A stretch of 64,000 nt of DNA from Antribacter gilvus (GTDB lineage: Bacteria > Actinomycetota > Actinomycetes > Actinomycetales > Cellulomonadaceae), in contig NZ_QXTH01000008.1 of the NCBI RefSeq assembly GCF_003946865.1, positions 1-64,000 on the forward strand, given 5' to 3'. The notes beneath the pieces were generated by a model. The model searched no databases and was not told the DNA's origin. It was given only the letters and a program-made list of their open reading frames with translations. Numbering within the stretch: position 1 is the stretch's first letter; the number at the start of each line of letters is the position of its first letter. This document shows positions 7,001-14,859 of the stretch, in pieces. Made by a program: the position numbers and the translations under genes.

Positions 7001-9663
7001 TGGCCCTCGTCGCGGGCCGTCTGGAGCATGCCCTCGCAGCCCGTGAGGTCTTCCATCGGGTGGGCGTGCGAGTCGTGCCCGAGCGACGTGAAGAGGTGGA
7101 CCGCCGAGCAGTCGACGGTGCCGTCCGGGTCGTCGACCTGGACCTGGTAGCGGACCTGGTCGCCCCACTCGAAGAAGCCGCCGTCGTCCGGGAAGGTGAT
7201 GGTCACCGTGGGCGCGACGTTGCCCACGACCACCGTCACGTTCGCGACGCCGGTCTGGCCGGACGGGTCCGTGGCGACGAGCTGCGCGGTGTAGCTGCCG
7301 TTCGCCGTGTAGACGTGCGTGGGGCTCGCCTCGGTGGACGGCGCGGAGCCGTCGCCGAAGGTCCACTGCAGGCTGAGCGGCTCGCCCGCCGGGTGGCGTG
7401 TGCCCTCCGACGAGAACTGGACCGTCAGGGGCGCGAGGCCGCTGGTCACGTCCGCGCTCGCCCGCGCGACGGGCGCCGGGTCGCCGCGGACGTAGTCGAC
7501 GCGGTAGATGCCGCTCGTGTCGTTGTTGCCACCGAAGCCCTCACCCCAGTCGACGACGTAGAGAGCGCCGTCCGGGCCGAAGTCCAGGTCCATGGGACGG
7601 TCGAAGCCCGCCGACGGGTCGAGGTGCTGCGGGAGCACCCGGTTGATGTCGACGAGGTCGTCGCGCTCCGGCCCGTCGAGCTGGAACGAGTACACCTTGC
7701 CCTGGTTCCACTCGCCGAAGAGCGCCTTGCCGTCCCAGTACCCGGGCCACTTGACGTCGGAGTCGAGCGCGGGGTCGTAGTCGTAGACCGGACCGCCCAT
7801 GGGCGCGCCGCCGCCGCCGATCTCCGGGAAGAGGGGGTTGGTGGAGTAGCCGTACCAGACCTCCGCCTCGACGGCGGGCGGGAGCTGGCGCAGGCCGGTG
7901 TTGCTGGGCGAGTCGTTGACCACGCCTCCGGCGCAGTCGAACGGCGCGCGGGACTGCCCGGTCGCGAAGTCGTAGTCCACGTAGGCGGTGTTCGCGCCGG
8001 TGCAGTACGGCCAGCCGTAGAAGCCCGGATCGCTGACCACGTTCCACTCGACGGTGCCGGCCGGTCCCCGGGCGGGGTCGGCGGAACCGGCGTCGGGCCC
8101 GTAGTCGGCGACCAGCACGTTGCCGGTGGCCGGGTCGACGCCGATCCGGAACGGGTTGCGGAAGCCCATCGCGAAGATCTCGGGCCGGGTCTGCGCCGTG
8201 CCCGGCGGGAACAGGTTGCCCGCGGGCACGGTGTACCCGCCCGCCGCCTCCGGGCGGATGCGGAGCACCTTGCCGCGCAGGTCGGCGGTGTTCGCCGACG
8301 TCCGCTGCGCGTCGTAGTTCTCGCGCCCCGGACGCTCGTCGATCGGCGCGTAGCCGGCCGACTCGAAGGGGTTGGAGTTGTCCCCCGTGACGACGTAGAG
8401 GTTGCCCTCCGGGTCGAACTGCATGTCGCCGCCCGCGTGGCAGCACGTCTGCCGCTGGGTGGTGATCTTGAGGACGACGGACTCGCTGGACAGCGGGACC
8501 GTGCGCGTCACCGGGTCGTAGGTGAACCGGGAGACCCTGTTGTGCGGCCCGTCCGCCCCCACGTCCGAGGGCGACCAGAAGAGGTAGAGCCACCGGTTCT
8601 CGGCGAAGCCCGGGTCGAGCACGACGCCCGTGAGCCCGTCCTCGTTCGCGAGGGTCACCGGCAGCGTCGCCGCCGTGGTGGTCTGCTGGGTCGCCGGGTC
8701 GATCAGGCGCACACGCCCGTCACGCTCGGCGTAGAAGACGGTCCCGTCCGGGGCGACGTCGAGCATCATCGGGTTCGAGGTGCCCTCGTCGAGCGGCACC
8801 ACCTCGTAGCTCGCGCTCTGCGTGGCGTTGCAGTCGGAGTCGACCACACCGGCCGCCGTACGGATGCCGCCCAGCAGGTGCTGGAGGAACTCCGGCTCGG
8901 CGAACGACTCCTGGGTGTGGCCACCGCCGGTGTACCAGGAGCGGCCACCGTCGAAGGTCTGGCACCAGGCCGTCGGGTGCTCCGCGCCCATCGCGCCCGC
9001 GCCGGCCGAGTAGGTGGACTCGTCGAGGCTCGCCAGGACGTGGACGGTGTCGCGCGGGTTGCTGCGGAAGTTGTACCACTCGTCGAACCGCTCCCACCGC
9101 GACGGCAGGTGGGCGGTGGAGTCGTGGACGTGGTCCTCGACCTTGACGGTCGCGGTCTGGTTGGCCGGGTGCGCGCTGAAGTAGGCGCCGACGAGCTCCC
9201 CGTACCAGGGCCAGGCATACTCGGTGTCCGACGCCGCGTGGACGCCCGCGAACCCGCCACCGCCCTGGATGTAGCGCTCGAAGGCTGCCTGCTGGCCGGC
9301 GTCGAGCACGTCGCCGGTGGTCGACAGGAAGACGACCACCTCGTACCCGGACAGGCCTTCGTCGGTGAAGACGCCCGGGTCCTCGGTGGCGGTCACGGTG
9401 AAACCGTTGGTGGTGCCGAGCTGCTGGATCGCGGCGACGCCCGCCGGGATGGAGTCGTGACGGAAGCCCGCTGTCCTCGAGAACACGAGGGCGTCGAACG
9501 GCTCGACGGCGGCCTCGGCCGCCGTCCGGAGGTCGGCGACAGCAGGGGCGGCGTCGAACGCCTGCGCCGTCGCCATGGTCAGGGGAAGGCTCATCGCCGT
9601 GATGGCGGCTGCCGCTACGGCTCGCCGCACGGCGGTTGAGACGTTTCGGGGCACGTGTGTCAC
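4075..9663 (-). CDS. Very large secreted protein: ThuA + PQQ-type sugar dehydrogenase + PKD + CBM6-like + concanavalin-like domains
   Basis: The product has 1,862 residues. In order it shows a signal peptide (cleavage near AQA-FDA, residue 35) and a ThuA-like domain (about 55-275). A glucose/sorbosone dehydrogenase beta-propeller follows (285-725), with the family signatures CCHAGGDMQFDPEGNLYVV and GFRNPFRIGVDPATG. Next are a PKD domain (730-815), an Ig-like and ThuA-associated segment (815-920), a CBM6-like jelly roll (925-1060), a second PKD-like repeat (1065-1152), two similar concanavalin-like domains (1165-1365 and 1375-1565), an Ig-like segment and two C-terminal tandem repeats of about 75 residues. 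It probably oxidises a sugar outside the cell while bound to a polysaccharide. The GTG start was chosen because GAGGAG lies 5 bases upstream; in-frame codons further upstream lack a binding site. Confidence 0.85.
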   Translation of the reverse strand: MTHVPRNVSTAVRRAVAAAAITAMSLPLTMATAQAFDAAPAVADLRTAAEAAVEPFDALVFSRTAGFRHDSIPAGVAAIQQLGTTNGFTVTATEDPGVFTDEGLSGYEVVVFLSTTGDVLDAGQQAAFERYIQGGGGFAGVHAASDTEYAWPWYGELVGAYFSAHPANQTATVKVEDHVHDSTAHLPSRWERFDEWYNFRSNPRDTVHVLASLDESTYSAGAGAMGAEHPTAWCQTFDGGRSWYTGGGHTQESFAEPEFLQHLLGGIRTAAGVVDSDCNATQSASYEVVPLDEGTSNPMMLDVAPDGTVFYAERDGRVRLIDPATQQTTTAATLPVTLANEDGLTGVVLDPGFAENRWLYLFWSPSDVGADGPHNRVSRFTYDPVTRTVPLSSESVVLKITTQRQTCCHAGGDMQFDPEGNLYVVTGDNSNPFESAGYAPIDERPGRENYDAQRTSANTADLRGKVLRIRPEAAGGYTVPAGNLFPPGTAQTRPEIFAMGFRNPFRIGVDPATGNVLVADYGPDAGSADPARGPAGTVEWNVVSDPGFYGWPYCTGANTAYVDYDFATGQSRAPFDCAGGVVNDSPSNTGLRQLPPAVEAEVWYGYSTNPLFPEIGGGGAPMGGPVYDYDPALDSDVKWPGYWDGKALFGEWNQGKVYSFQLDGPERDDLVDINRVLPQHLDPSAGFDRPMDLDFGPDGALYVVDWGEGFGGNNDTSGIYRVDYVRGDPAPVARASADVTSGLAPLTVQFSSEGTRHPAGEPLSLQWTFGDGSAPSTEASPTHVYTANGSYTAQLVATDPSGQTGVANVTVVVGNVAPTVTITFPDDGGFFEWGDQVRYQVQVDDPDGTVDCSAVHLFTSLGHDSHAHPMEDLTGCEGMLQTARDEGHGIESNIFWVVEGSYADDGGAAGVPLTGNDLQILQPKLLQAEFYTSTGRLAGSTSGGDPGVQTETTGDTAGGGQNIGFIEPGDWWAFSPVSLAGVDAISLRAASSPGGQVSLRWDAPDGPEIGSVTVPATGGWQVYTDLTATLHDVPSGTGTLYFVQTSGQSNVNWLEFVGRGVTENVRPEITTFDVDPLSGTAPVVVSASAAATDAEGDAITLAWDAGLGAGFEDGSGTFTTTYTEPGTYRLQVRATDARGAYSVRYETVTVRAGGGSPELCFSGRSDDFTGTDLDPARWDILDRDQNLRVTDGALVIPATPSDFYGTNNTTVPNVVLQDLPDGPFTATARLTVPANAQYQQAGLVIYGGPDDYAKMVLQGRSAPAGPATRIFQFIREEGGTPHEVAESNTAALGAAFPSTVYVRFTSTDGSSLRASYSADGLTFTDMPQTKSLTGLTDPRIGLVALAGSGSAAPVVDAHFDWFHLTPDDTAAAPGPDDEFDGTDLDGCRWSVVRPDPAGLRVAGGALQIDTTPTDIYGPGNTGVPNIVLQDQPEADWTVQTRVDGSTFDRQYHQAGLIVYGDDDNYVKLDVVTDNQAGQAVARRIELRSEVGGVVQDPQPNAGELLSGEWWLRLSRTGTTFTASYSADGQTWSEIPGAVTNAAVGGAGVGLYALGASQTAAATASFDHFRVVADTEPLAVTGTLAPAEPDGPDGSWLGPVTVTVDTTGGPAGTQVYREVNVDGAGWAEYTAPVVVTAPGAHAVEVRASAGGETAAGETLRFTIATPAPVAATPVVDVVQASCTVDGTGANVRAGGSITLVPVDGVASYVVHNWVDGALAGKPADLASLVPGQYSVIATPAEGHVLELTEGWRASPSGKAQLVVTIGRYGCDRSPAVDVTPATCDAGGVLTPLGVPGVKGYAVHTWVDGATAGKPKNLGDLAPGQYLVTATPDKKVTLDLDPGWVASPSGKATLLVTVGEVACG

Positions 9664-9703
9664 CAGGACTCCTCGTCGAGTAGGGATCGGTCGTGCGCTC
9701 CGG

Positions 9704-9739
9704 GGTGACGCCGCTCCGGCCCGAGCTCGCGGCGTCACC
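9704..9739 (-). repeat. Inverted repeat upstream of the ThuA-dehydrogenase gene
   Basis: Arms GGTGACGCCG (9704-9713) and CGGCGTCACC (9730-9739) are perfect and separated by 16 bases. It sits 40 bases before the GTG start, so it may be an operator or a 5' UTR hairpin. Confidence 0.4.
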
Positions 9740-9747
9740 GGTCCTGC

Positions 9748-9768
9748 ACCGCGGGCGTCTCCCGCGGT
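9748..9768 (-). terminator. Hairpin after the Gfo/Idh gene
   Basis: ACCGCGGG (9748-9755) and CCCGCGGT (9761-9768) form an 8-bp stem with the loop CGTCT, 10 bases past the stop codon of the oxidoreductase gene. It suggests that transcription ends or is reduced before the large enzyme gene. Confidence 0.5.
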
Positions 9769-9778
9769 AGTCCTGCTG

Positions 9779-10957
9779 TCAGGCGAGCGGCACCCAGCCG
9801 CTGCCCGTGGTCGCACTGCGCTCGACGGCCTCGAGCACCTTCTGGACGCCGAGCCCGTCGGCGAACGTGGGCTCGGGCTGGGTACCGTCGGCGATCGCGC
9901 CCAGGAGGTCGACGACCTGATGGGTGAACGCGTGCTCGTAGCCGAGCCCGTGGCCGGCGGGCCACCAGCTCGCGATGTAGTCGTGCTGCGGCTCGGTGAC
10001 GACGATCCGGCGGAACCCGGCGGTCACCGGGTCCTCCGTGGCGTCGTGGAAGTGGAGGACGTTCATGTCCTCGAAGTCGAAGGCCACGGAGCCCGCGGAC
10101 CCGTTGATCTCGATCCGGATCGCGTTCTTGCGGCCGGTCGCGTACCGCGTCGCCTCGAACACGCCCATCCCTCCGCCGGACATCCGCGCAAGGAAGGCCG
10201 TGGCGTCGTCGACCGTCACGGCGCCGCGCTCCGGGCCGCCCCGGCCGGAGAGACCCGACAACTCGGCGGCCACGGGCCGCTCCGTCACGAACGTGTCGAG
10301 GAGCCCGGACACCCCGGTGATCCGCTCACCGGTGATGTACTGCGCGAGGTCGATCACGTGCGCGCCGATGTCGCCGAGCGCGCCGCTGCCGGCCTTGGTC
10401 TTGTCGAGGCGCCACGAGAGCGGCGTGTCCTCGTCGGAGAGCCAGTCCTGCAGGTACTGGGCGCGGACGTGGCGCACCGTACCGAGCCGCCCCTCGGCGA
10501 CGAGGCGGCGCGCCAGCCGGATGGCCGGCACCCGGCGATACGTGAAGCCGACCATCGCGACGATCCCGTGCCGGGCTGCCGCCTCCGCGGCGGCCACCAT
10601 CGTCTCGGCCTCTGCCACGCTGTTGGCGAGGGGCTTCTCGCACAGCACGTGCTTGCCAGCCTCGAGCGCCGCGACGGCGATCTCGGCGTGGGTGTCACCG
10701 GGCGTGCAGATGTCGACGAGGCCGACGTCGTCCCGCTCGACCACCGTCTGCCAGCCCGTGGCCGAGCCCTCCCAGCCCAGCCGGGCGGCGGCGGCCGCCG
10801 CGGCGGCCCCGTCCCGGCCCGCCACGACGCGCATACGAGGGTGCAGGGGCAGGTCGAAGAACCTCGGGGCGGTGCGCCAGGCCTGCGAGTGCGCTGCCCC
10901 CATGAACGAGTACCCGACCATGCCCACGCCCAGGTCCGGGCTTTCCTTGACTGCCAT
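9779..10957 (-). CDS. Gfo/Idh/MocA-family NAD(P)-dependent oxidoreductase
   Basis: The 392-residue protein has an N-terminal Rossmann domain (GVGMVGYSFMGAAHS, about 8-22), the family motif EKPLA near residue 110, and the C-terminal dimer/substrate domain with GDIGAHVIDL (the histidine is the usual catalytic-site residue). It oxidises a sugar or inositol hydroxyl, or reduces a keto-sugar, with NAD(P). ThuB, the partner of ThuA in Sinorhizobium trehalose use, belongs to this family, which fits the ThuA proteins nearby. It lies between two strong hairpins, so it may be transcribed separately or reached only by read-through from the ABC operon. Confidence 0.9.
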   Translation of the reverse strand: MAVKESPDLGVGMVGYSFMGAAHSQAWRTAPRFFDLPLHPRMRVVAGRDGAAAAAAAARLGWEGSATGWQTVVERDDVGLVDICTPGDTHAEIAVAALEAGKHVLCEKPLANSVAEAETMVAAAEAAARHGIVAMVGFTYRRVPAIRLARRLVAEGRLGTVRHVRAQYLQDWLSDEDTPLSWRLDKTKAGSGALGDIGAHVIDLAQYITGERITGVSGLLDTFVTERPVAAELSGLSGRGGPERGAVTVDDATAFLARMSGGGMGVFEATRYATGRKNAIRIEINGSAGSVAFDFEDMNVLHFHDATEDPVTAGFRRIVVTEPQHDYIASWWPAGHGLGYEHAFTHQVVDLLGAIADGTQPEPTFADGLGVQKVLEAVERSATTGSGWVPLA

Positions 10958-10975
10958 GTCGTTCCCTTCGTACGC

Positions 10976-11032
10976 GCGCCGACGGCCCGTCCGGGCTCGC
11001 TCGGGAGCCAGGCCCGGCCGGGCCGTCGGCGC
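10976..11032 (-). terminator. Large nested hairpin after the sugar-binding protein gene
   Basis: A 14-bp perfect stem, GCGCCGACGGCCCG (10976-10989) with CGGGCCGTCGGCGC (11019-11032), encloses a second CCGGGC/GCCCGG stem. It lies 23 bases past the stop codon of the ABC binding-protein gene and 18 bases before the Gfo/Idh start. It probably terminates most ABC-operon transcripts or stabilises their 3' end. Confidence 0.6.
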
Positions 11033-11055
11033 TCGGTCGTTCGTGGTGGTTCTGG

Positions 11056-12114
11056 TCAGGACCTGAAGGCGCTCGGGAGGAACTCCTCCACGTTGTCCGC
11101 GGTCACGACCGGCGCGTAGAGCTGGACCGTGCGGGGCACGCTGGAGGACGCGAGGTCGCTCATGTTCTTCTCGTGGACCACGAGCCGGGCCAGCTTGATG
11201 CCGTCGGCGGCCTGGGTGGCCGGGTAGATGACCGTCGCCCGGACGACCGAGTCGCCCGACTGGATCTCCTCCATCATGTTCGCGGAGCCCGCACCGCCGA
11301 CGAGGAAGAACTCGTCACGGCCGGCGTTCTCGATGGCGGCCAGCACGCCGACGCCCTGGTCGTCGTCGTGGTTCCAGATGGCGTCGATCTCCGGCGCGGC
11401 CTGCAGCAGGTTCGCCGCCGCCTGCTCGCCGCCGGCGACGGTGAAGTCCGCCGCGACGCGCCGGTCGACGTCGAGCCCGCAGTCGTCGAGCGCGTCCGCG
11501 AAGCCCTGGCTGCGGTCCTGCGTCAGCGGCAGGGAGTCGATGCCCGCGATCTCGGCGACGACGGCGTCCGGGTTGTCGCCGAGCTCCTCGCAGACGTAGG
11601 TGCCCGCCGACACCCCCATCCCGTAGTTGTCGCCGAGCACGGTCGCCCGCGCGGCGAACGGGCTCGAGAACTCGCGGTCGACGTTGATGACCGGGATGCC
11701 CGCCTCCATCGCCTCCGTCGCCACCTCGGTGAGCGCGGCGCCGTCGAACGGCAGGAGGACGATCGCGTCGACGCCGTCGTTGATGAAGCCCTCGATCTGG
11801 CTGATCTGCACGCTCACGTCGTTGGTGCCCTCGGCGACCCGGAGCTCGACGTCGTCGTACTTGTCGGCCTCTGCCCGGGCGGAGGCCGTGATGGCACCCA
11901 TCCAGCCGTGGTCGGCCGCCGGGGCGGAGAAGCCGATGACGACCGTGTCGCCGGGCGCGTCGTTGTCGGACACGGCCTGGTTGCCGCCGCCGTCCCCCTC
12001 ACCGTCCGAGGGCGGCGGGGTGTTGGACGTGCACGCCGTGGCGAGCAGGGCCGCGGAGGCGGCCATGACGGCCGCGGTGGCGACGCGTCGGCGGAGGGTG
12101 GTGCGTGCGGACAT
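11056..12114 (-). CDS. Sugar ABC transporter substrate-binding lipoprotein (RbsB type)
   Basis: The 352-residue protein has a lipoprotein signal peptide ending LATAC (Cys28), an acidic Gly/Asp/Ser linker and a type-1 periplasmic-binding domain (VVIGFSAPAADHGWMGAI, IDAIWNHDDDQG). It captures a sugar outside the membrane for the permease and ATPase encoded just upstream. The sugar is unknown; the family handles ribose, galactose, xylose, inositol and others. It is the third gene of the ABC operon, followed by a strong hairpin. Confidence 0.92.
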   Translation of the reverse strand: MSARTTLRRRVATAAVMAASAALLATACTSNTPPPSDGEGDGGGNQAVSDNDAPGDTVVIGFSAPAADHGWMGAITASARAEADKYDDVELRVAEGTNDVSVQISQIEGFINDGVDAIVLLPFDGAALTEVATEAMEAGIPVINVDREFSSPFAARATVLGDNYGMGVSAGTYVCEELGDNPDAVVAEIAGIDSLPLTQDRSQGFADALDDCGLDVDRRVAADFTVAGGEQAAANLLQAAPEIDAIWNHDDDQGVGVLAAIENAGRDEFFLVGGAGSANMMEEIQSGDSVVRATVIYPATQAADGIKLARLVVHEKNMSDLASSSVPRTVQLYAPVVTADNVEEFLPSAFRS

Positions 12115-12163
12115 GAGATCTCCTTCGATGCTGTCCTGAGGACTCGGGGGTTGAGGAGGCCGG

Positions 12164-13231
12164 TCAGCCGGTCGACGACCTGGTGGTGAATCGCTGCTGG
12201 AGCAGGACGGCGACGACGATGATCGCGCCCTTGGTGATCAGCTGGACCGAGCTGTCGAGGTTGTTCTGGATGAACAGGTTCTGGAGCGACGCGAAGATCA
12301 GGACACCGAGGACGGTGCCGACGATGGTTCCGCGGCCGCCCGCGATCAGGGTGCCGCCGACGACGACCGCGGCGATCGCGTCGAGCTCGTAGAACGAGCC
12401 GTTGGTGGACGAGCCCGCCGTGGTGCGAGCGAGCATCATCACGGCCGCGATCCCGGCGGCCAGGCCGGCGAGCGCGTACAGGTACATGGTGTGGCGCCGC
12501 ACCTTGATGCCCGCGAGGCGGGCGGCCTCCGGGTTGCCGCCGACCGCGACGGTGCGGCGGCCGAAGGTGGTGCGGTTGAGCAGGAACCAGCCCGCGACGG
12601 CGACAACGACGAAGATCCAGACGATCTTCGGCACGCCCAGCAGGTCGCCGCGGAACGTGTCCGTGAACGAGTCCACGTTGACGATCTGGGTGCGGCGGTT
12701 CGCGATGAGCTCGGCGAGCCCGCGGGCGGCCACCATCATGGCGAGCGTCGCGATGAAGGCGACGACCCGCCCATAGGCGATGAGCACGCCGTTGACCACG
12801 CCGGCGCCGAGGCCGACGGCCAGGGCGCACCCCACCATGATGATCCAGCCGTACTGGTCGGCCATCGTCTGGGTGGCGAGGGTCGTCGCCCAGACGGAGG
12901 CCAGGCCGAGCACGGAGCCGACCGACAGGTCGATGCCCCCGGCGGTGATCACGAATGTCATCCCGATGCTGAGCACGCCGATCACGGAGGCCAGCGAGAG
13001 GATCACCATGAGGTTGTCGAGGCTCGCGAAGCGGCCGCCGGCCGTGAGGTAGCCGACCACCCCGATCACCGCGAGCGCCACCACGAGCCCGAGGTTGCGG
13101 CCCGCGGTCCCGCCCGGTATCCCGGCCCTGCGGGCACCGTTCTTCGGTGCGGGCCGCCGGGCTGCGGCGTCCGGCTCGCGGACGTCCTCCACCTGTGCCG
13201 GGACGTCCGCCGGCACCTTCTGCTCGTTCAC
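12164..13231 (-). CDS. Sugar ABC transporter permease (RbsC type)
   Basis: The 355-residue membrane protein has a hydrophilic N-terminus of about 45 residues, then roughly ten hydrophobic segments. It carries the signature GGIDLSVGS and the later AVGGNPEAARLAGI cytoplasmic loop typical of ribose/xylose permeases. The GTG start was chosen because it overlaps the ATPase stop (GTGA) and a GGAAGGAAG binding site lies six bases before it. It forms the channel for the sugar captured by the downstream binding protein. Confidence 0.92.
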   Translation of the reverse strand: MNEQKVPADVPAQVEDVREPDAAARRPAPKNGARRAGIPGGTAGRNLGLVVALAVIGVVGYLTAGGRFASLDNLMVILSLASVIGVLSIGMTFVITAGGIDLSVGSVLGLASVWATTLATQTMADQYGWIIMVGCALAVGLGAGVVNGVLIAYGRVVAFIATLAMMVAARGLAELIANRRTQIVNVDSFTDTFRGDLLGVPKIVWIFVVVAVAGWFLLNRTTFGRRTVAVGGNPEAARLAGIKVRRHTMYLYALAGLAAGIAAVMMLARTTAGSSTNGSFYELDAIAAVVVGGTLIAGGRGTIVGTVLGVLIFASLQNLFIQNNLDSSVQLITKGAIIVVAVLLQQRFTTRSSTG

Positions 13232-14745
13232 GCGACGCTTCCTTCCATGACCATGTCGAGCACCTGGTGCTCGTCGATCGAGTCGGCGGGTCCCTCGTGG
13301 ACGACGCGGCCCTCGGAGACCACGAGGACGCGGTCGGCGAGACCGAGGACCTCCGGGATCTCGCTGGAGACGACGACCACGGCGGCGCCCGAGTCCGCGA
13401 GGCGGCGGACGAGGGTGTAGATCTCGGCGCGCGCCCCGACGTCCACGCCGCGCGTGGGCTCGTCGAGCAGCAGGACCCTGCACCCGTGGACGAGCCACCG
13501 GGCGAGCATCGCCTTCTGCTGGTTGCCGCCGGACATCGTCCGGATGGGGCGGTCGACGCCCTCCGGACGAAGATGGAGCGCGCGGGACTGCTCCTGCGCG
13601 GCGGCCCGCTCGGCGCGCTCGTCGAGGAGCCCGCCGCGCGCGAAGCGGGTGAAGGTGGAGAGCGTGACGTTGCGGTACACGGGCTCGTCGAGGAGCAGCC
13701 CCTGGCTCTTGCGCTCCTCGGGCGCGAGCCCGATGCCCGCGCCCACGGCGGCGGGGACGGACCCGGCGCGCAGGCTCCGTCCGTCGACCCGGACCTCGCC
13801 GGCGCTCGCGCGGCGTGCGCCGTACACCGTCTCGAGGATCTCGGAGCGGCCGGACCCGACCAGGCCTGCCAGGCCGACGATCTCCCCGGCACGCACCGTG
13901 AGGTCCACGTCGCGGAAGACCCCGCGCAGGCCCAGGCCGCGCACCTCGAGGACCACGGGGGCGTCGTCGGCGAAGGTGCCGGCCGGCGGGAACGCGTACT
14001 CGACCGAGCGGCCCGTCATGAGGCGGATCAGCTCGGCGGTGGGCGTCTCGGAGACGGGCAGGTTCTGGGCCACGGTGCGGCCGTCCTTGAGGACGGTGAT
14101 GCGGTCGCCGATCTCGCGGATCTCCTCGAGCCGGTGGGAGATGTAGACGACGGCGACGCCGTCGGAGGTCAGCTCGCGCACCACCCGGAAGAGGTTGGCG
14201 ACCTCCTCGGAGTCGAGGACGGCGGACGGCTCGTCCATGACGATGACCCGCGCGTCGTGGGAGAGGGCCCGTGCCATGGAGACGATCTGCTTGCCCGCTG
14301 CCGACAGCCGTCCGACCTCCTGCCGCGGGGAGATCTCCGGGTGCCCGAGCCGGCGCAGGATCTCCCTGGTCCGGCGGATCGCCTCGCTCCGCCGGGACAC
14401 ACCGAGAGTGTCCAGCTCGTGGCCGAGGTACACGTTCTCGGCCACGCTCAGGCCGTCGACGACGTCGAGCTCCTGGTACATCGTGGCCACGCCGTGGCCC
14501 AGCGCCGCGACGGGGTCGGTGATCGTGATCGGGTTGCCGTCGAGGACGACTCGTCCCTCGGTGGGCTGGTGCGCCCCCGCGAGGACCTTGATGAGGGTGG
14601 ACTTGCCGGCACCGTTCTGGCCGAGCAGGCAGTGGACCTCGCCGGGGACGATGTCGAGATCGACGCCGTCGAGCGCTCGCGCACCGGGGAAGACCTTGAC
14701 GATGCCCTGCATCTGGAGGAACGGCTGGGGGTCTGCACTGACCAT
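13228..14745 (-). CDS. Sugar ABC transporter ATP-binding protein, two ABC domains (RbsA type)
   Basis: The 505-residue protein holds two ATPase domains. The first has Walker A GQNGAGKST (42-50) and Walker B VIVMDEP, with a degenerate signature LSAAGKQ. The second has the altered Walker A GLVGSGRSE and a good signature MSGGNQQ. This asymmetry is normal for carbohydrate-uptake-2 ATPases. It is the first gene of the ABC operon and is probably translated from a leaderless mRNA. It energises sugar import and is probably repressed by the divergent ROK regulator. Confidence 0.93.
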   Translation of the reverse strand: MVSADPQPFLQMQGIVKVFPGARALDGVDLDIVPGEVHCLLGQNGAGKSTLIKVLAGAHQPTEGRVVLDGNPITITDPVAALGHGVATMYQELDVVDGLSVAENVYLGHELDTLGVSRRSEAIRRTREILRRLGHPEISPRQEVGRLSAAGKQIVSMARALSHDARVIVMDEPSAVLDSEEVANLFRVVRELTSDGVAVVYISHRLEEIREIGDRITVLKDGRTVAQNLPVSETPTAELIRLMTGRSVEYAFPPAGTFADDAPVVLEVRGLGLRGVFRDVDLTVRAGEIVGLAGLVGSGRSEILETVYGARRASAGEVRVDGRSLRAGSVPAAVGAGIGLAPEERKSQGLLLDEPVYRNVTLSTFTRFARGGLLDERAERAAAQEQSRALHLRPEGVDRPIRTMSGGNQQKAMLARWLVHGCRVLLLDEPTRGVDVGARAEIYTLVRRLADSGAAVVVVSSEIPEVLGLADRVLVVSEGRVVHEGPADSIDEHQVLDMVMEGSVA

Positions 14746-14751
14746 GCGGCG

Positions 14752-14780
14752 AACCTAACGCACCTTTTGACGACGGTCAA
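14752..14780 (-). promoter_or_regulatory. Promoter of the sugar ABC operon, TTGACC-17 bp-TAGGTT, leaderless
   Basis: On the minus strand the -35 TTGACC (14775-14780) and -10 TAGGTT (14752-14757) are 17 bp apart. The -10 ends six bases before the ATG of the ATPase gene. There is no room for a ribosome binding site, so the mRNA should begin at or next to the ATG. Confidence 0.65.
14767..14780. promoter_or_regulatory. Palindrome TTGAC-N4-GTCAA, candidate ROK operator
   Basis: The 14-bp palindrome lies over the -35 box of the ABC operon promoter, in the 114-bp space between the ABC operon and the divergent ROK repressor gene. Its position suggests repression of sugar uptake until an inducer sugar binds the regulator. 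Assignment to the ROK protein is inference from position. Confidence 0.45.
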
Positions 14781-14859
14781 TCATAAGTTGAGAAGTCATC
14801 CGCAGAGATCGTCCGCCGACGATGCGAAAGTCGACCCTCCCCCGTGATTCACTGTGCCC

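Noticed and set aside
4258-9639. Long plus-strand open frames opposite the ThuA-dehydrogenase gene
   Set aside because: Low-complexity Arg/Gly/Val-rich translations without motifs; antisense artefacts of codon bias.
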